Of a stretch of DNA of 40,449 bases, positions 15,128 to 23,832 are shown piece after piece. Where the stretch lies: the NCBI GenBank assembly GCA_017635095.1, contig JAGBMA010000066.1, forward strand, positions 1 to 40,449, read 5' to 3'. The translations under genes and the position numbers were made by a program. Position 1 is the first letter of the stretch. Each line of letters opens with the position of its first letter. Source of the stretch: Ruminiclostridium sp. (GTDB lineage: Bacteria; Bacillota; Clostridia; Oscillospirales; Ruminococcaceae). Below the pieces are notes generated by a model, which made no database searches, was not told the origin of the DNA, and saw only the letters and a list, made by a program, of their open reading frames with translations.

Positions 15128-16669
15128 TCAGAGAAGCGGTGAGAGCACCTTGATGAGCGAGCGGATAAGTTTCCTGCCGAATGAAACGTTCTTGCAGAAC
15201 TCTGGGGTTATTTTCTCCGATACGGAGAGAGAACGTATAAAAGAATCGCTCGCCTGGCTGACTGCCTTGCATTTATACATCCACACACCGTTCTCGAAAT
15301 GCAGGTAAAAGCTTCTGTAGTCGAAGTTGCAGGTCCCGACGATAGCTGTGAGATCATCGCTTATTATCATTTTTGTGTGGATAAACCCCGGAACGAACTC
15401 ATATATCTCTACACCGCAGTCGATAAGCCGCTCATAGTTTGCGCGCGTCATCTCGAAAATAAGTTTTTTGTCCGGGATATGCGGAGTTATTATCTTTACG
15501 TCAACCCCGCTTCTTGCCGCACGGATCAGCGCGTTTTCCATAACGTCATCAAGAATGAGGTACGGCGTGCAGATATAAACATATTTCTTTGCATTGTCGA
15601 TAACGTTTATATACGCGTTCTCGTGGATAAGCCCCCTGAAAAGCGGTTCGTCCGAGAACGGAATGACGAAGCCGTCATTCTTTGACTGGTATTTTATCGT
15701 ATATTTCTCGTAATCCTGCTGTTCTCCGGTAGCGAAGTTCCACATTTCGAGATAAAGCACAACGACCTTCTTGACGGCATCGCCGTCAAGCTTCACGCAG
15801 GAGTCCTCCCAGTATCCGAAACGCTCTTTGCGGTTGATGTATTCGTCGGCAATATTGATGCCGCCGGTGAATGCTACCTTACCGTCGATAATGGCGAATT
15901 TTCTGTGGTCACGATAGTTCATGAACCGGTCAAGAGAGGGCTTGTAAGGATTGAATACTACCGTTCTTATGCCGTAGGACTGCATCATCTCGGGAAAATC
16001 CACAGGCAGAAGGTTGATCGTGCCGATATCATCGTACATCAGACGTACTTCCACACCGGCTTTTGCTTTTTCTTTGAGGATAGCGAAGATCTGCTGCCAC
16101 ATATCGCCGTCGCCTATGATGAAATACTCAAGGAAGATGTATTGCTCGGCTTTCTGAAGTTCGTTTATCAGGTCGTCGAAGAAAAGTGTGCCGGGGTTCA
16201 GGAATTCTGTTTCTGTGAACGCGTAGATATTGCTCCTGGAATTATTGATGATATAACTCGCTTCGCGTTTTATGTGGGCATTCTTCTCGCCGATCATATC
16301 GAGCAGCTCATTATCCGGCACGATGATGCCGTCCGAACTTTCCACGGCAGCTTTGAGCTTCTGGGTATTCTTCTTGTTAAGGTGCGTCCGTCCGAACATG
16401 ATATAAAGCAGCGCTCCGCCCACAGGAAATGCAAGTACCGGGAAGAGCCACGCTATCTTGAAATCGGGGTTGTTGTTCCTGTTCACGATATTTATGGATA
16501 TGAAAAAGCTCAGGAGCTGGAAAAACAGGAACAGGGGTATATAATATGCAGAAAGGAAAAACATCGGAAGGACTATAACGGCTATCTGTATGAAAATAAG
16601 AATGCTCACAACGAACAGTCTGCTTGAAAGCATTTTGCCTAATCTGTTCAAAAAAACCACTCCCTCCAT
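15128..16669 (-). CDS. cls: Cardiolipin synthase
   Basis: A 513-residue membrane enzyme that joins two phosphatidylglycerols to cardiolipin. Two hydrophobic helices occupy about residues 18-62, followed by the family segment AWLFPVLAFPVGGALLYIMFG. Two phospholipase-D motifs are present, HRKFAIIDGKVAFTGG and HTKMIISDDLTAIVGTCNFDYRS. The length is normal. The start is ambiguous: ATG 16669 has AAAGGAG only 4 nt away, while an in-frame TTG six codons later sits 9 nt after GGAGGGA. nth follows directly. Confidence 0.94.
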   Translation of the reverse strand: MEGVVFLNRLGKMLSSRLFVVSILIFIQIAVIVLPMFFLSAYYIPLFLFFQLLSFFISINIVNRNNNPDFKIAWLFPVLAFPVGGALLYIMFGRTHLNKKNTQKLKAAVESSDGIIVPDNELLDMIGEKNAHIKREASYIINNSRSNIYAFTETEFLNPGTLFFDDLINELQKAEQYIFLEYFIIGDGDMWQQIFAILKEKAKAGVEVRLMYDDIGTINLLPVDFPEMMQSYGIRTVVFNPYKPSLDRFMNYRDHRKFAIIDGKVAFTGGINIADEYINRKERFGYWEDSCVKLDGDAVKKVVVLYLEMWNFATGEQQDYEKYTIKYQSKNDGFVIPFSDEPLFRGLIHENAYINVIDNAKKYVYICTPYLILDDVMENALIRAARSGVDVKIITPHIPDKKLIFEMTRANYERLIDCGVEIYEFVPGFIHTKMIISDDLTAIVGTCNFDYRSFYLHFENGVWMYKCKAVSQASDSFIRSLSVSEKITPEFCKNVSFGRKLIRSLIKVLSPLL

Positions 16670-16687
16670 AAACTCCTTTAAAATATT

Positions 16688-16716
16688 ATTATATCACAAT
16701 TTTCGATTGTTTTCAA
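16688..16716 (-). promoter_or_regulatory. Promoter of cls-nth
   Basis: On the minus strand TTGAAA (16711-16716) and a perfect extended TATAAT (16688-16693) have a 17-bp spacer, just upstream of the cls ribosome site. Confidence 0.75.
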
Positions 16717-16761
16717 GGCTTTTTTGTCAATATTTACTTTTTAAAATAATATGTTATGATG

Positions 16762-16790
16762 TTGACAAATCAATAATGAACGGTTATAAT
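16762..16790 (+). promoter_or_regulatory. Promoter of the antiporter gene
   Basis: TTGACA (16762-16767) and TATAAT (16785-16790), both perfect, are 17 bp apart. They are divergent from the cls promoter. Confidence 0.85.
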
Positions 16791-16848
16791 AAATAGGTAT
16801 AATGATATGAACAGTCAAAAAACAAATACATAACAAAGGAGACAGAAA

Positions 16849-17880
16849 ATGGAGATATCAAAGATTCTTATGGACATGGTCGATAAGGCTGCCGGAGGCG
16901 GGTTCCTCGTCATCATCGTTTCGGTGCTGTTCCTTGTCGCAGGTTTTATTATGCTTATAAAAGGCGCGGATATGTTCGTTGACGGTGCGTCAAAGGTGGC
17001 TGTAAAGCTCAAAGTTCCGCTCATCGTCATAGGTCTTACGATAGTAGCTTTCGGCACAAGCGCCCCGGAGGCTGCGATAAGCATAACCTCTGCCTGCCAG
17101 GATAACGCGGGTATTGCGGTGGGCAACGTTATCGGAAGCAATATCATGAATATCCTCGTGATACTCGGTATATCATCGCTGTTTGCGGTACTGCCGGTCA
17201 AAAAGACTACGTTCATCTACGAGATACCCTTTGTTGTACTTATAACCGTTGTACTGCTTTTAGAAGGACTTGACGGAGATGTGAGCTTTGTTGATGCGCT
17301 GATACTTATTGCATTGTTTATTGCTTTCTTTGTTTATCTCATCGTTCTTTCCAAGAAAGGTACCGGCGGCGGAGATGATGAGATCGCGCCGCTCACCGAA
17401 AAGGACACTGTCCCGAAGATGATCCTTTTCATACTTCTCGGACTGGCTATGATAGTATTCGGAAGTGACTTCACTGTCACCGGCGCCACAAAGATCGCGG
17501 AAGCGATAGGCGTTGACTCCCGCCTGATCGGTCTTACGATAGTTGCATTCGGTACGTCGCTCCCCGAACTTGTTACGAGCGTTACCGCGGCAAGGAAGAA
17601 CGCGGTGGATATCGCAATAGGAAATATAATCGGAAGCAATATCTTCAATATCCTTTTCGTTCTCGGACTTGCGGGTGCGGTATCGCCTAATCCGATCGCT
17701 TTCCAGCCCGTGTTTATTATCGACGCATTTGTAGCTATATATTCGGCAGTTCTCCTGTGGCTCTGTCTTATCAAAGACAGGAAGCTCGGGAAACTCGGCG
17801 GTATCATAATGCTGGTATCTTACGCGGCTTACTTCGTGTATCTCTTATTGCAGCCCGTGATTTTTGCGAATGCCGGCTGA
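16849..17880 (+). CDS. Sodium/calcium exchanger family antiporter
   Basis: A 343-residue inner-membrane antiporter of the CaCA family (YrbG-like), about ten helices, expected to exchange Na+ for Ca2+. The two inverted alpha-repeats are plain: VIGLTIVAFGTSAPEAAIS with GNVIGSNIMNILVILG, and LIGLTIVAFGTSLPELVTS with GNIIGSNIFNILFVLG. Each has the conserved Glu of the ion site. A loop with acidic residues (about 170-185) separates the halves. AAAGGAG lies 8 nt before the ATG. The lysozyme gene follows, probably cotranscribed. Confidence 0.94.
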   Translation: MEISKILMDMVDKAAGGGFLVIIVSVLFLVAGFIMLIKGADMFVDGASKVAVKLKVPLIVIGLTIVAFGTSAPEAAISITSACQDNAGIAVGNVIGSNIMNILVILGISSLFAVLPVKKTTFIYEIPFVVLITVVLLLEGLDGDVSFVDALILIALFIAFFVYLIVLSKKGTGGGDDEIAPLTEKDTVPKMILFILLGLAMIVFGSDFTVTGATKIAEAIGVDSRLIGLTIVAFGTSLPELVTSVTAARKNAVDIAIGNIIGSNIFNILFVLGLAGAVSPNPIAFQPVFIIDAFVAIYSAVLLWLCLIKDRKLGKLGGIIMLVSYAAYFVYLLLQPVIFANAG

Positions 17881-17932
17881 GACCGGTCTTTGTAAGCATA
17901 CGGTTCACGTTTTGGTCAACGGAGGAAGATTT

Positions 17933-19375
17933 ATGGACGAAAACATGGATAAGGACATTCTTGAAGACGACAGCGATATCTTTATGGACGCACCGGTCTC
18001 TCTGGACGGCCTTGACGATGATGCGTTCCCGACGGAGGAAGAAACTTCCGAAGAAAGCGGAGATGATGATACCGACGGTGTTACGAAGTCCGTTGAGGAT
18101 CTGTACGTTTATGACGACAAAGAGGACGATCCCGTTGATGACAAGGATCTTTACCGTGATTTTGAGGATAAGGCTCCCTCTGTAAAGCCGACTGTCACAG
18201 AGCAGAACGTCATTTCGGCTGTTCCCGAGGCGAGGAAGCGTCAGGATCGTATGGTAAATGCAGCGCCGGGAGCCGCAGCTTCGGAGGCGACTGCTGACAG
18301 ACAGATGTACGGCGAAGAGTTCCGCGGACACAGGGACAGCGTAAAGATAAACCGCATATATATAGTGAATACAGTGATCTCAATGTTTACGCTGTGCGCG
18401 GTGGCTGCAGGAATTTTCACGGGTTATGCGTACCTGAAAAAGCTTGAGCAGGATCTCGGATCAAGCAAGCGCCGCATTGCCGATCTTGAGACCGGCACAT
18501 CGGTCACTTCTTCCGGGGACAGCGGCGAAGAGTATGTCGATGCGGTAAGTCTTATCGACGAAGAGGAGCTGAATGAGCCCGATGCTCCGGAAAATGACAG
18601 TATGGTAGATATCGACAACGGGAAACTGCTTCTTTACGATTCATATGTAGGGTATTCTTGGGTGCCGGTATTGTCCGGCGTCAAGCCGAATACCTATGTT
18701 AAAGAGAATTTTCGGGTGGATGACGATTTCCGCATGAAATATGTCTCCAACGGTGAAGTTTCGTCGTATTTCGGCATAGATGTTTCATCTCACCAGGGAG
18801 ATATAAACTGGGACGCGGTGCGCTCCGACGGCGTAGAGTTCGCGATACTGCGCATAGGTGTGCGCGGCTACGGAGAAGAAGGCAACATAAAGCTTGACGA
18901 GAAGTTTTTCGACAATTACGAGAATGCACACAAGGCGGGCTTAGATCTCGGCGTTTATTTCTATTCACAGGCTCTCAATGTCGATGAAGCGATCGAGGAA
19001 GCGAATTTCGTGCTCGAACAGCTTGGCAGCAGGAAGCTCGAATACCCGATCGTGTTCGATTGGGAGCCGGTGGATCCGACCGGCCTCGACTCGCCTCCGC
19101 GTACCGAGGATATAATGCCGGGAACGCTCACGCTGAGCGCTCTTGCGTTCTGTGAAACGATACGGGATGCAGGTTACGACGCCATGATCTACACGAACAA
19201 GAAAATGGCGTACATAAAATATGATATGCGGAAATTCGCGGATTATCCCATTTGGCTCGCTCTTTACAGCACGGATCTTACCTATTACTACGATTTCGAT
19301 ATGTGGCAGTATGGTTTCGGTACCGTTGACGGCATAGAAGGGGAAGTGGATTTCGACATTTCCATTATCCGTTAA
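17933..19375 (+). CDS. Membrane-anchored GH25 lysozyme with acidic N-terminal region
   Basis: A 480-residue protein. Residues 1-140 are hydrophilic and very acidic and probably cytoplasmic. One membrane helix spans about 142-166, then a charged possible coiled coil (YLKKLEQDLGSSKRRIADLE), a linker, and a glycoside hydrolase family 25 domain from about 279 to the end. The catalytic segments are GIDVSSHQGDINW and VFDWEP. The domain would cut N-acetylmuramic acid linkages outside the membrane. ATG 17933 was chosen for GGAGGAAGATTT; a start at 17864 inside the antiporter is possible but lacks a site. The long acidic cytoplasmic region is unusual for a lysozyme and suggests a regulated cell-wall remodelling role. 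Confidence 0.9.
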   Translation: MDENMDKDILEDDSDIFMDAPVSLDGLDDDAFPTEEETSEESGDDDTDGVTKSVEDLYVYDDKEDDPVDDKDLYRDFEDKAPSVKPTVTEQNVISAVPEARKRQDRMVNAAPGAAASEATADRQMYGEEFRGHRDSVKINRIYIVNTVISMFTLCAVAAGIFTGYAYLKKLEQDLGSSKRRIADLETGTSVTSSGDSGEEYVDAVSLIDEEELNEPDAPENDSMVDIDNGKLLLYDSYVGYSWVPVLSGVKPNTYVKENFRVDDDFRMKYVSNGEVSSYFGIDVSSHQGDINWDAVRSDGVEFAILRIGVRGYGEEGNIKLDEKFFDNYENAHKAGLDLGVYFYSQALNVDEAIEEANFVLEQLGSRKLEYPIVFDWEPVDPTGLDSPPRTEDIMPGTLTLSALAFCETIRDAGYDAMIYTNKKMAYIKYDMRKFADYPIWLALYSTDLTYYYDFDMWQYGFGTVDGIEGEVDFDISIIR

Positions 19376-20211
19376 AGCTTCCTGTAGGCTGCAATACCGA
19401 AGGCTGCCGTTACGGAGAGCGTATCGAGCCGGTCAAGCTTCGCGCGGTCTTTGGCGGAGGTCTTGTAGCAGTACGGCGTCATCTCGAAGAGAGAGATTAT
19501 GTCCTCATTTGATGAAAGCTCCGCTCTGAACCGGCATTCGCTGTGTCCGGCAAGCTCGAATCCCTCAACTTCCAGCGGTGACACCTTGTTTTTATAGGGT
19601 GCTTCATAAACAGCCTGTTTGAGCTCGAACAGGTGCTCTTCAAGGGGAAAGGCGGTAATGTAAATACCGCTTTTTTTCAGGACACGAAGGTATTCGCTGC
19701 CGGAGAAGGGCGAAAAGAGCGCTGTCACGATATCGCAGCTCCCGTCCGGCAGGGGTATGTCGAAAACGCTCGCGGCGGCGAGCCTTATTCCCGCATGACG
19801 CGATGCGCCGGAACTGATCGCTTCCTTTGATACATCTATCCCGATGATATCGGCGTTTATGCCGTTGTTCTGCAGTTCCCGGCTGATGTCGGCGGTATAG
19901 CTGCACTCGCCGCAGCCACAGTCAAGGATAGTGCAGCCGCTTTCCGCGTATCTGCACACAAGTTCGCGTATCTCTTTGTGCAGCGGCTCGTAATGACCGC
20001 TGTCGAGAAAGCGCTTTCTGGCTGCAACCATGCGCTTGTCGTCACCGTGACGGGATCTGTTGGATATGAGCAGATTCACCGTGCCCTTTTTTGATATGTC
20101 GTAGCAGTGTCCGCTGCTGCATCTCATGCTTTTCCCGTCGGAGATCAGCTCATTCCTGCAGATCGGACATATAAAATTTACCATGCGATCCACACTTTCG
20201 TTATGATACAT
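19372..20211 (-). CDS. 23S rRNA (guanine-N1)-methyltransferase, RlmA-like
   Basis: A 279-residue SAM-dependent methyltransferase. The N-terminal zinc site is CPICRNEL with CSSGHCYDISKKGTVNLL, as in RlmA/TlrB enzymes that methylate G745/G748 of 23S rRNA. The Rossmann SAM motif is ILDCGCGECSYTADI, followed by IDVSKEAI and DIVTALFSPF. The start at 20211 gives a normal RlmA length and lies about 30 nt after the expected transcription start, though its ribosome site is weak; ATG 20184 is an alternative. Its stop codon overlaps that of the convergent lysozyme gene within TTAA. Confidence 0.88.
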   Translation of the reverse strand: MYHNESVDRMVNFICPICRNELISDGKSMRCSSGHCYDISKKGTVNLLISNRSRHGDDKRMVAARKRFLDSGHYEPLHKEIRELVCRYAESGCTILDCGCGECSYTADISRELQNNGINADIIGIDVSKEAISSGASRHAGIRLAAASVFDIPLPDGSCDIVTALFSPFSGSEYLRVLKKSGIYITAFPLEEHLFELKQAVYEAPYKNKVSPLEVEGFELAGHSECRFRAELSSNEDIISLFEMTPYCYKTSAKDRAKLDRLDTLSVTAAFGIAAYRKL

Positions 20212-20248
20212 CTCAATACCGGCTTTGCGGAAATTGAGTACACATTTT

Positions 20249-20277
20249 ATTATATAATACAGCCCGTCTGTTGTCAA
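20249..20277 (-). promoter_or_regulatory. Promoter of the RlmA-like gene
   Basis: On the minus strand perfect TTGACA (20272-20277) and TATAAT (20249-20254) have a 17-bp spacer. This supports translation from 20211 rather than from upstream. Confidence 0.8.
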
Positions 20278-20299
20278 GACCGGGCTTTTCGGAGAACAT

Positions 20300-20950
20300 A
20301 TGTACGGATTTGTTTTTTTTGACCTTGACGGAACGCTCCTCAATACTCTCGATGACCTTGCGAATGCGGGCAATTACGCGCTTTCCCGGCTGGGACTGCC
20401 TGTGTATGACACTGAGAAGTACAAGTATTTTGTCGGCAACGGTATTCCTAAGCTCATTGAACGGATACTGCCGGAAAACAGCGGAGATGATCTCAAAAAA
20501 CGGGCTCACGGCCTTTTTGACGAGTACTATTCGGCTCACAGCGAGGATATGACACTGCCTTATGACGGGATACCGGAGCTGATAGATGCGCTTTATGACG
20601 CGAAAGTCGTGACGGCTGTCATAACCAATAAGGACAGCGTGTTTGCCGACGTGCTCATCAGGAAATACTTCGGGGATAAAATATACCGCGTTTACGGAAG
20701 TATCCCCGGTACGCCCCACAAGCCGGATCCGTACTGGGTGAACAGGGCGCTTTCGGAACTGGGGGCGGACAAGAAAGATGTTCTCTATGTTGGTGACAGC
20801 GGGGTGGATATGCAGACCGCGAACAATGCGGGACTTGAAAGCGCAGGAGTGCTCTGGGGGTTCCGTAGGGAAGACGAACTACGCGAAAACGGTGCACATC
20901 ATATCTGCAGAACACCGGGAGAATTGTTTGGAATTGTAAAAAGTGTGTAA
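20300..20950 (+). CDS. HAD-family phosphatase, phosphoglycolate phosphatase-like
   Basis: A 216-residue haloacid-dehalogenase superfamily hydrolase with a helical cap. Motif I is FFDLDGTLLNT (nucleophile Asp), motif II VITNKD, motif III Lys in PHKPDP, and motif IV YVGDSGVDMQTANNAG. The closest match is Gph-type 2-phosphoglycolate phosphatase, but substrates of this group cannot be read from sequence. CGGAGA lies 6 nt before the ATG. A strong terminator follows, so it appears to be a single-gene unit, divergent from the rRNA methyltransferase. Confidence 0.9.
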   Translation: MYGFVFFDLDGTLLNTLDDLANAGNYALSRLGLPVYDTEKYKYFVGNGIPKLIERILPENSGDDLKKRAHGLFDEYYSAHSEDMTLPYDGIPELIDALYDAKVVTAVITNKDSVFADVLIRKYFGDKIYRVYGSIPGTPHKPDPYWVNRALSELGADKKDVLYVGDSGVDMQTANNAGLESAGVLWGFRREDELRENGAHHICRTPGELFGIVKSV

Positions 20951-20963
20951 AAATATTTTTCGG

Positions 20964-21006
20964 AAGTCCCTTAAGATACGTTTTTTAGGGACTTTTCTTT
21001 TTTTGT
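20964..21006 (+). terminator. Intrinsic terminator after the HAD gene
   Basis: AAGTCCCT (20964-20971) pairs with AGGGACTT (20987-20994), followed by a T-rich run to about 21005. Confidence 0.85.
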
Positions 21007-21040
21007 ATTTTACTTTCTGTGAAAAAATATTAAAAAATCC

Positions 21041-21069
21041 TTGCAATATTTTGCTGAATATGGTAAAAT
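21041..21069 (+). promoter_or_regulatory. Promoter of the diguanylate cyclase gene
   Basis: TTGCAA (21041-21046) and TAAAAT (21064-21069) are separated by 17 bp. Confidence 0.65.
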
Positions 21070-21132
21070 ATTATAAACCTGTGGTTTGAGTATAACCCTA
21101 TGCCGGATCTAATATGAAACGGGGTGAGATGA

Positions 21133-22863
21133 ATGAAAGCCGACGAAGAGAAGGTTGACCTTTTTATGTTCGTTATCATAGCATCTGTTGCTGTTCTTGC
21201 ATTTATCTCCTCCGTTTCTTTTTTCTTCGCTGAAGGGAAAGACAACATTTTGGGGAATAAAGGCGCTGTCACTGATTTTTCAGCGGGCTGGAAGAGCAGT
21301 GACGGTATCGTGCTTTCCATAAACGGCATGATAGACAGCAAAAAGGGAATTTCCGCAGATGTGCCTGTCCGTATCACCAAAAGTATCGAAAAAGTGAATG
21401 ACGGGGATATGCTCTATATCCATTCGAGAAACCTTGTCATAAACATTTACGCAAACGGCGAACCCATGTATATTACCGGTGAGAACGGTCTTTCCGCGGG
21501 TATTTCCGGATTTGATAACTACATATTGACCTCTGTGCCTTCGGGAAAAGACAAGATCGAACTGATGATGGAGATATACTTTACGGAGTATTCCGAACAG
21601 TGCGGGATAGGTTCCATACTGCTCGGTTCAGACAGCAAGCTTATCAGAAGGCTTCTTTCCGAGAATATATTACCCGTTATTTCGGGTGTTGTATTTCTGG
21701 TCCTCGGTATAGCTCTGATAATCTTCGGCGTATCTACCCGTAAAAAGATCGAAAACTATATGAGCAGTGTGTATTTCGGCATTTTCCTCGTGATGTTCGC
21801 GCTCGGCTCGACCTTTGATACATCGTGGTCACATATCGTGCTCAACAACACCCCTCATGCTGAATACGGCCAGCGTATATTCCTATCCGCAGCTTTGCCG
21901 GCATTCCTCGCTTTTATCGACAAGTTCTTTATTACAGAGCATACATACCCTGTGAAGATAATGTGCATTCTCTCCGTGATAGCATTCCCGACAGTGATGA
22001 TAATGCAGGCTGCCGGTGTTGTCACACTTATATCCGTGGGCACATATTACCTGATATTCATGGCGGTATGCGGGCTTGTTGCATTTGAAGAGATCTTTGT
22101 GTTCATGATAAAGACGAGGGGAACACGGGCTTTGCGGAAGATGCGGGATTATGTTTCAGTGTACGTCTATATTGCGACCTGTCTCATGGATATACTGGTG
22201 TTTATCAGTATGCCTGTCGGTAACGACGACCTTTTCTTCTCGCGGCTCGGTCTGTTTGTGATGAGCGCAGTAACACTCATATCCTGGTTCGGAGATATAC
22301 TTGACATGATAAAGCTCGGTGTTCAGGCGGGACGTATCGGCAAGATCGCGTTTACCGATGCAAACACGGGTATAGGAAATGTGGCTGCATTCAAATCCGA
22401 GTTTGAAGAGCTCGAATCCAAGAAATATATGCACAAATACATTGCGGTGGTACAGTTCGACGTCAACAATCTTAAAGTCATAAACGACTCCCGTGGACAC
22501 GAAGCCGGCGATATGCTGATAAAATCGGCTGCCGATATAATCAATAAGTCTTTCGGTGCTGTGGGTAACTGCTACCGCACGGGCGGAGACGAGTTCGTGG
22601 CACTCGTTGTGAACGATCATGCTCCGATAGAGTGTGAAGAGGCGATATACCGTTTCAACAAGCTTATCGACAAGTTCAATGATGATCCCGAAAGACCGTT
22701 TGATCTTCGTATTGCCTACGGAGTAGCGTATTTCCAGAATGATAAGACTGCAAATAAGACGCTTAAAGAGATCCATAAGATCGCGGACGAACGTATGTAT
22801 GAGAACAAGAAGATGCTCAAGGCGAGGTACGCAAGGACCGCGGAAGAAGCGATAATAAGATGA
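21133..22863 (+). CDS. Membrane diguanylate cyclase (7TM sensor plus GGDEF)
   Basis: A 576-residue signalling protein. One helix at about 11-32 is followed by an extracytoplasmic domain (to about 180), then roughly seven helices (about 186-395) in the arrangement of 7TMR-DISM receptors, and a GGDEF domain from about 405. The active-site motif GGDEF is intact at 484-488, so it should make cyclic di-GMP from two GTP. No RxxD inhibitory site precedes it at the usual five-residue spacing, so product feedback may be absent. GGGGTGAG precedes the ATG. It stands alone between promoter and terminator. No EAL or PilZ partner is in the window. Confidence 0.92.
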   Translation: MKADEEKVDLFMFVIIASVAVLAFISSVSFFFAEGKDNILGNKGAVTDFSAGWKSSDGIVLSINGMIDSKKGISADVPVRITKSIEKVNDGDMLYIHSRNLVINIYANGEPMYITGENGLSAGISGFDNYILTSVPSGKDKIELMMEIYFTEYSEQCGIGSILLGSDSKLIRRLLSENILPVISGVVFLVLGIALIIFGVSTRKKIENYMSSVYFGIFLVMFALGSTFDTSWSHIVLNNTPHAEYGQRIFLSAALPAFLAFIDKFFITEHTYPVKIMCILSVIAFPTVMIMQAAGVVTLISVGTYYLIFMAVCGLVAFEEIFVFMIKTRGTRALRKMRDYVSVYVYIATCLMDILVFISMPVGNDDLFFSRLGLFVMSAVTLISWFGDILDMIKLGVQAGRIGKIAFTDANTGIGNVAAFKSEFEELESKKYMHKYIAVVQFDVNNLKVINDSRGHEAGDMLIKSAADIINKSFGAVGNCYRTGGDEFVALVVNDHAPIECEEAIYRFNKLIDKFNDDPERPFDLRIAYGVAYFQNDKTANKTLKEIHKIADERMYENKKMLKARYARTAEEAIIR

Positions 22864-22866
22864 CAT

Positions 22867-22909
22867 AAGCTCTCCGGCGAAGAAAGTTCGTTTCCGGAGA
22901 GCTTTTTTG
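22867..22909 (+). terminator. Intrinsic terminator after the cyclase gene
   Basis: AAGCTCTCCGG (22867-22877) pairs perfectly with CCGGAGAGCTT (22894-22904), followed by TTTT. Confidence 0.9.
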
Positions 22910-22920
22910 TATGCTGTGTA

Positions 22921-22949
22921 TTGAAAAATCGCTGAAAGTGTGGTATAAT
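22921..22949 (+). promoter_or_regulatory. Promoter of the salvage operon
   Basis: TTGAAA (22921-22926) and a perfect TATAAT (22944-22949) are 17 bp apart, 12 bp after the preceding terminator. It appears to drive the six genes to 28946. Confidence 0.8.
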
Positions 22950-22986
22950 AATACAGATTATTTGTTTTCAGAAAGGAAGACGGAAA

Positions 22987-23832
22987 ATGACACCTCAGGA
23001 AAAACTTGCAAAATGTTACGAAAGCTTCAGAAATAAGATCGACTTTGTCCCGGAAGTTGCAATAATCCTCGGCTCCGGGCTCGGCGCGCTCGCGGACGAG
23101 ATAGATATCAAGGCTGTTCTTGATTATAAGGACATCGAAGGGTTCCCTCAGTCCACTGTCCCCGGGCACAAGGGAAGATTCGTATTTGGCTTTATGGACG
23201 GTGTACCGGTGGTGATAATGCAGGGAAGAGTGCATTATTACGAGGGCTACCCGATGCAGGACGTTGTGCTTCCTACGAGACTTATGAAGCTAATGGGCGC
23301 GAAGGTGCTTTTCGTTACAAATGCAAGTGGCGCCTGCAACGCGGATTTCTCCGCGGGCGACTTCATGCTCATTACCGATCAGATCGCTAATTTCGTTCCG
23401 AGCCCGCTTATCGGCGCGAATTTTGATGAGCTCGGGACACGTTTTCCGGATATGCATGAGATATACGACAAAGATCTCCGGGATATTGTCGCAAAGACTG
23501 CGAAAGACCTGGATATAAAGCTTCAGCAGGGCGTTTATATCCAGCTCACCGGTCCGAATTTCGAGTCGCCGTCGGAAGTGAGAATGTGCCGTATGCTCGG
23601 AGCCGACGCGGTGGGAATGAGCACAGCCTGTGAGACTATCGCGGCAAATCACGCGGGAATGAAGATAGTCGGCATCTCCTGTGTCTGCAATCTCGGCTGC
23701 GGGCTTACCGACAACCCTCTTACGCATGAGGAAGTAATGGAGGCCTCAAACAAGGCAGCGCCTCTGTTCAAGAAGCTTATACGCACATCTGTGGTGAACA
23801 TATACAGCTATCTGGAGGAGAGTAAGAATTGA
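22987..23832 (+). CDS. punA: Purine nucleoside phosphorylase
   Basis: A 281-residue trimeric-type phosphorylase that splits purine nucleosides with phosphate to base and (deoxy)ribose-1-phosphate. Motifs include [59 protein letters not shown] and [17 protein letters not shown]. The Asn in [10 protein letters not shown] and the His in LTHEEV match the residues that select 6-oxopurines and contact the 5'-hydroxyl in the family. It is first in an operon with MtnA and an MTA/SAH deaminase, so methylthioinosine is a possible substrate besides inosine and guanosine, although the conserved His argues for ordinary nucleosides. Confidence 0.94.
   Translation: MTPQEKLAKCYESFRNKIDFVPEVAIILGSGLGALADEIDIKAVLDYKDIEGFPQSTVPGHKGRFVFGFMDGVPVVIMQGRVHYYEGYPMQDVVLPTRLMKLMGAKVLFVTNASGACNADFSAGDFMLITDQIANFVPSPLIGANFDELGTRFPDMHEIYDKDLRDIVAKTAKDLDIKLQQGVYIQLTGPNFESPSEVRMCRMLGADAVGMSTACETIAANHAGMKIVGISCVCNLGCGLTDNPLTHEEVMEASNKAAPLFKKLIRTSVVNIYSYLEESKN

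Noticed and set aside
21064-21132. Cyclic di-GMP riboswitch before the cyclase gene
   Set aside because: The leader is about 60 nt and shows no GEMM-like core or expression platform.
22867-22949. Purine or SAM riboswitch before the salvage operon
   Set aside because: Only a terminator and a compact promoter fit here. The leader after the -10 is about 30 nt, too short for a riboswitch.
22156-23235. A 359-codon open frame on the minus strand
   Set aside because: It runs antisense across the GGDEF domain, a clear terminator and promoter, and the start of punA, so it cannot be a real gene alongside them.
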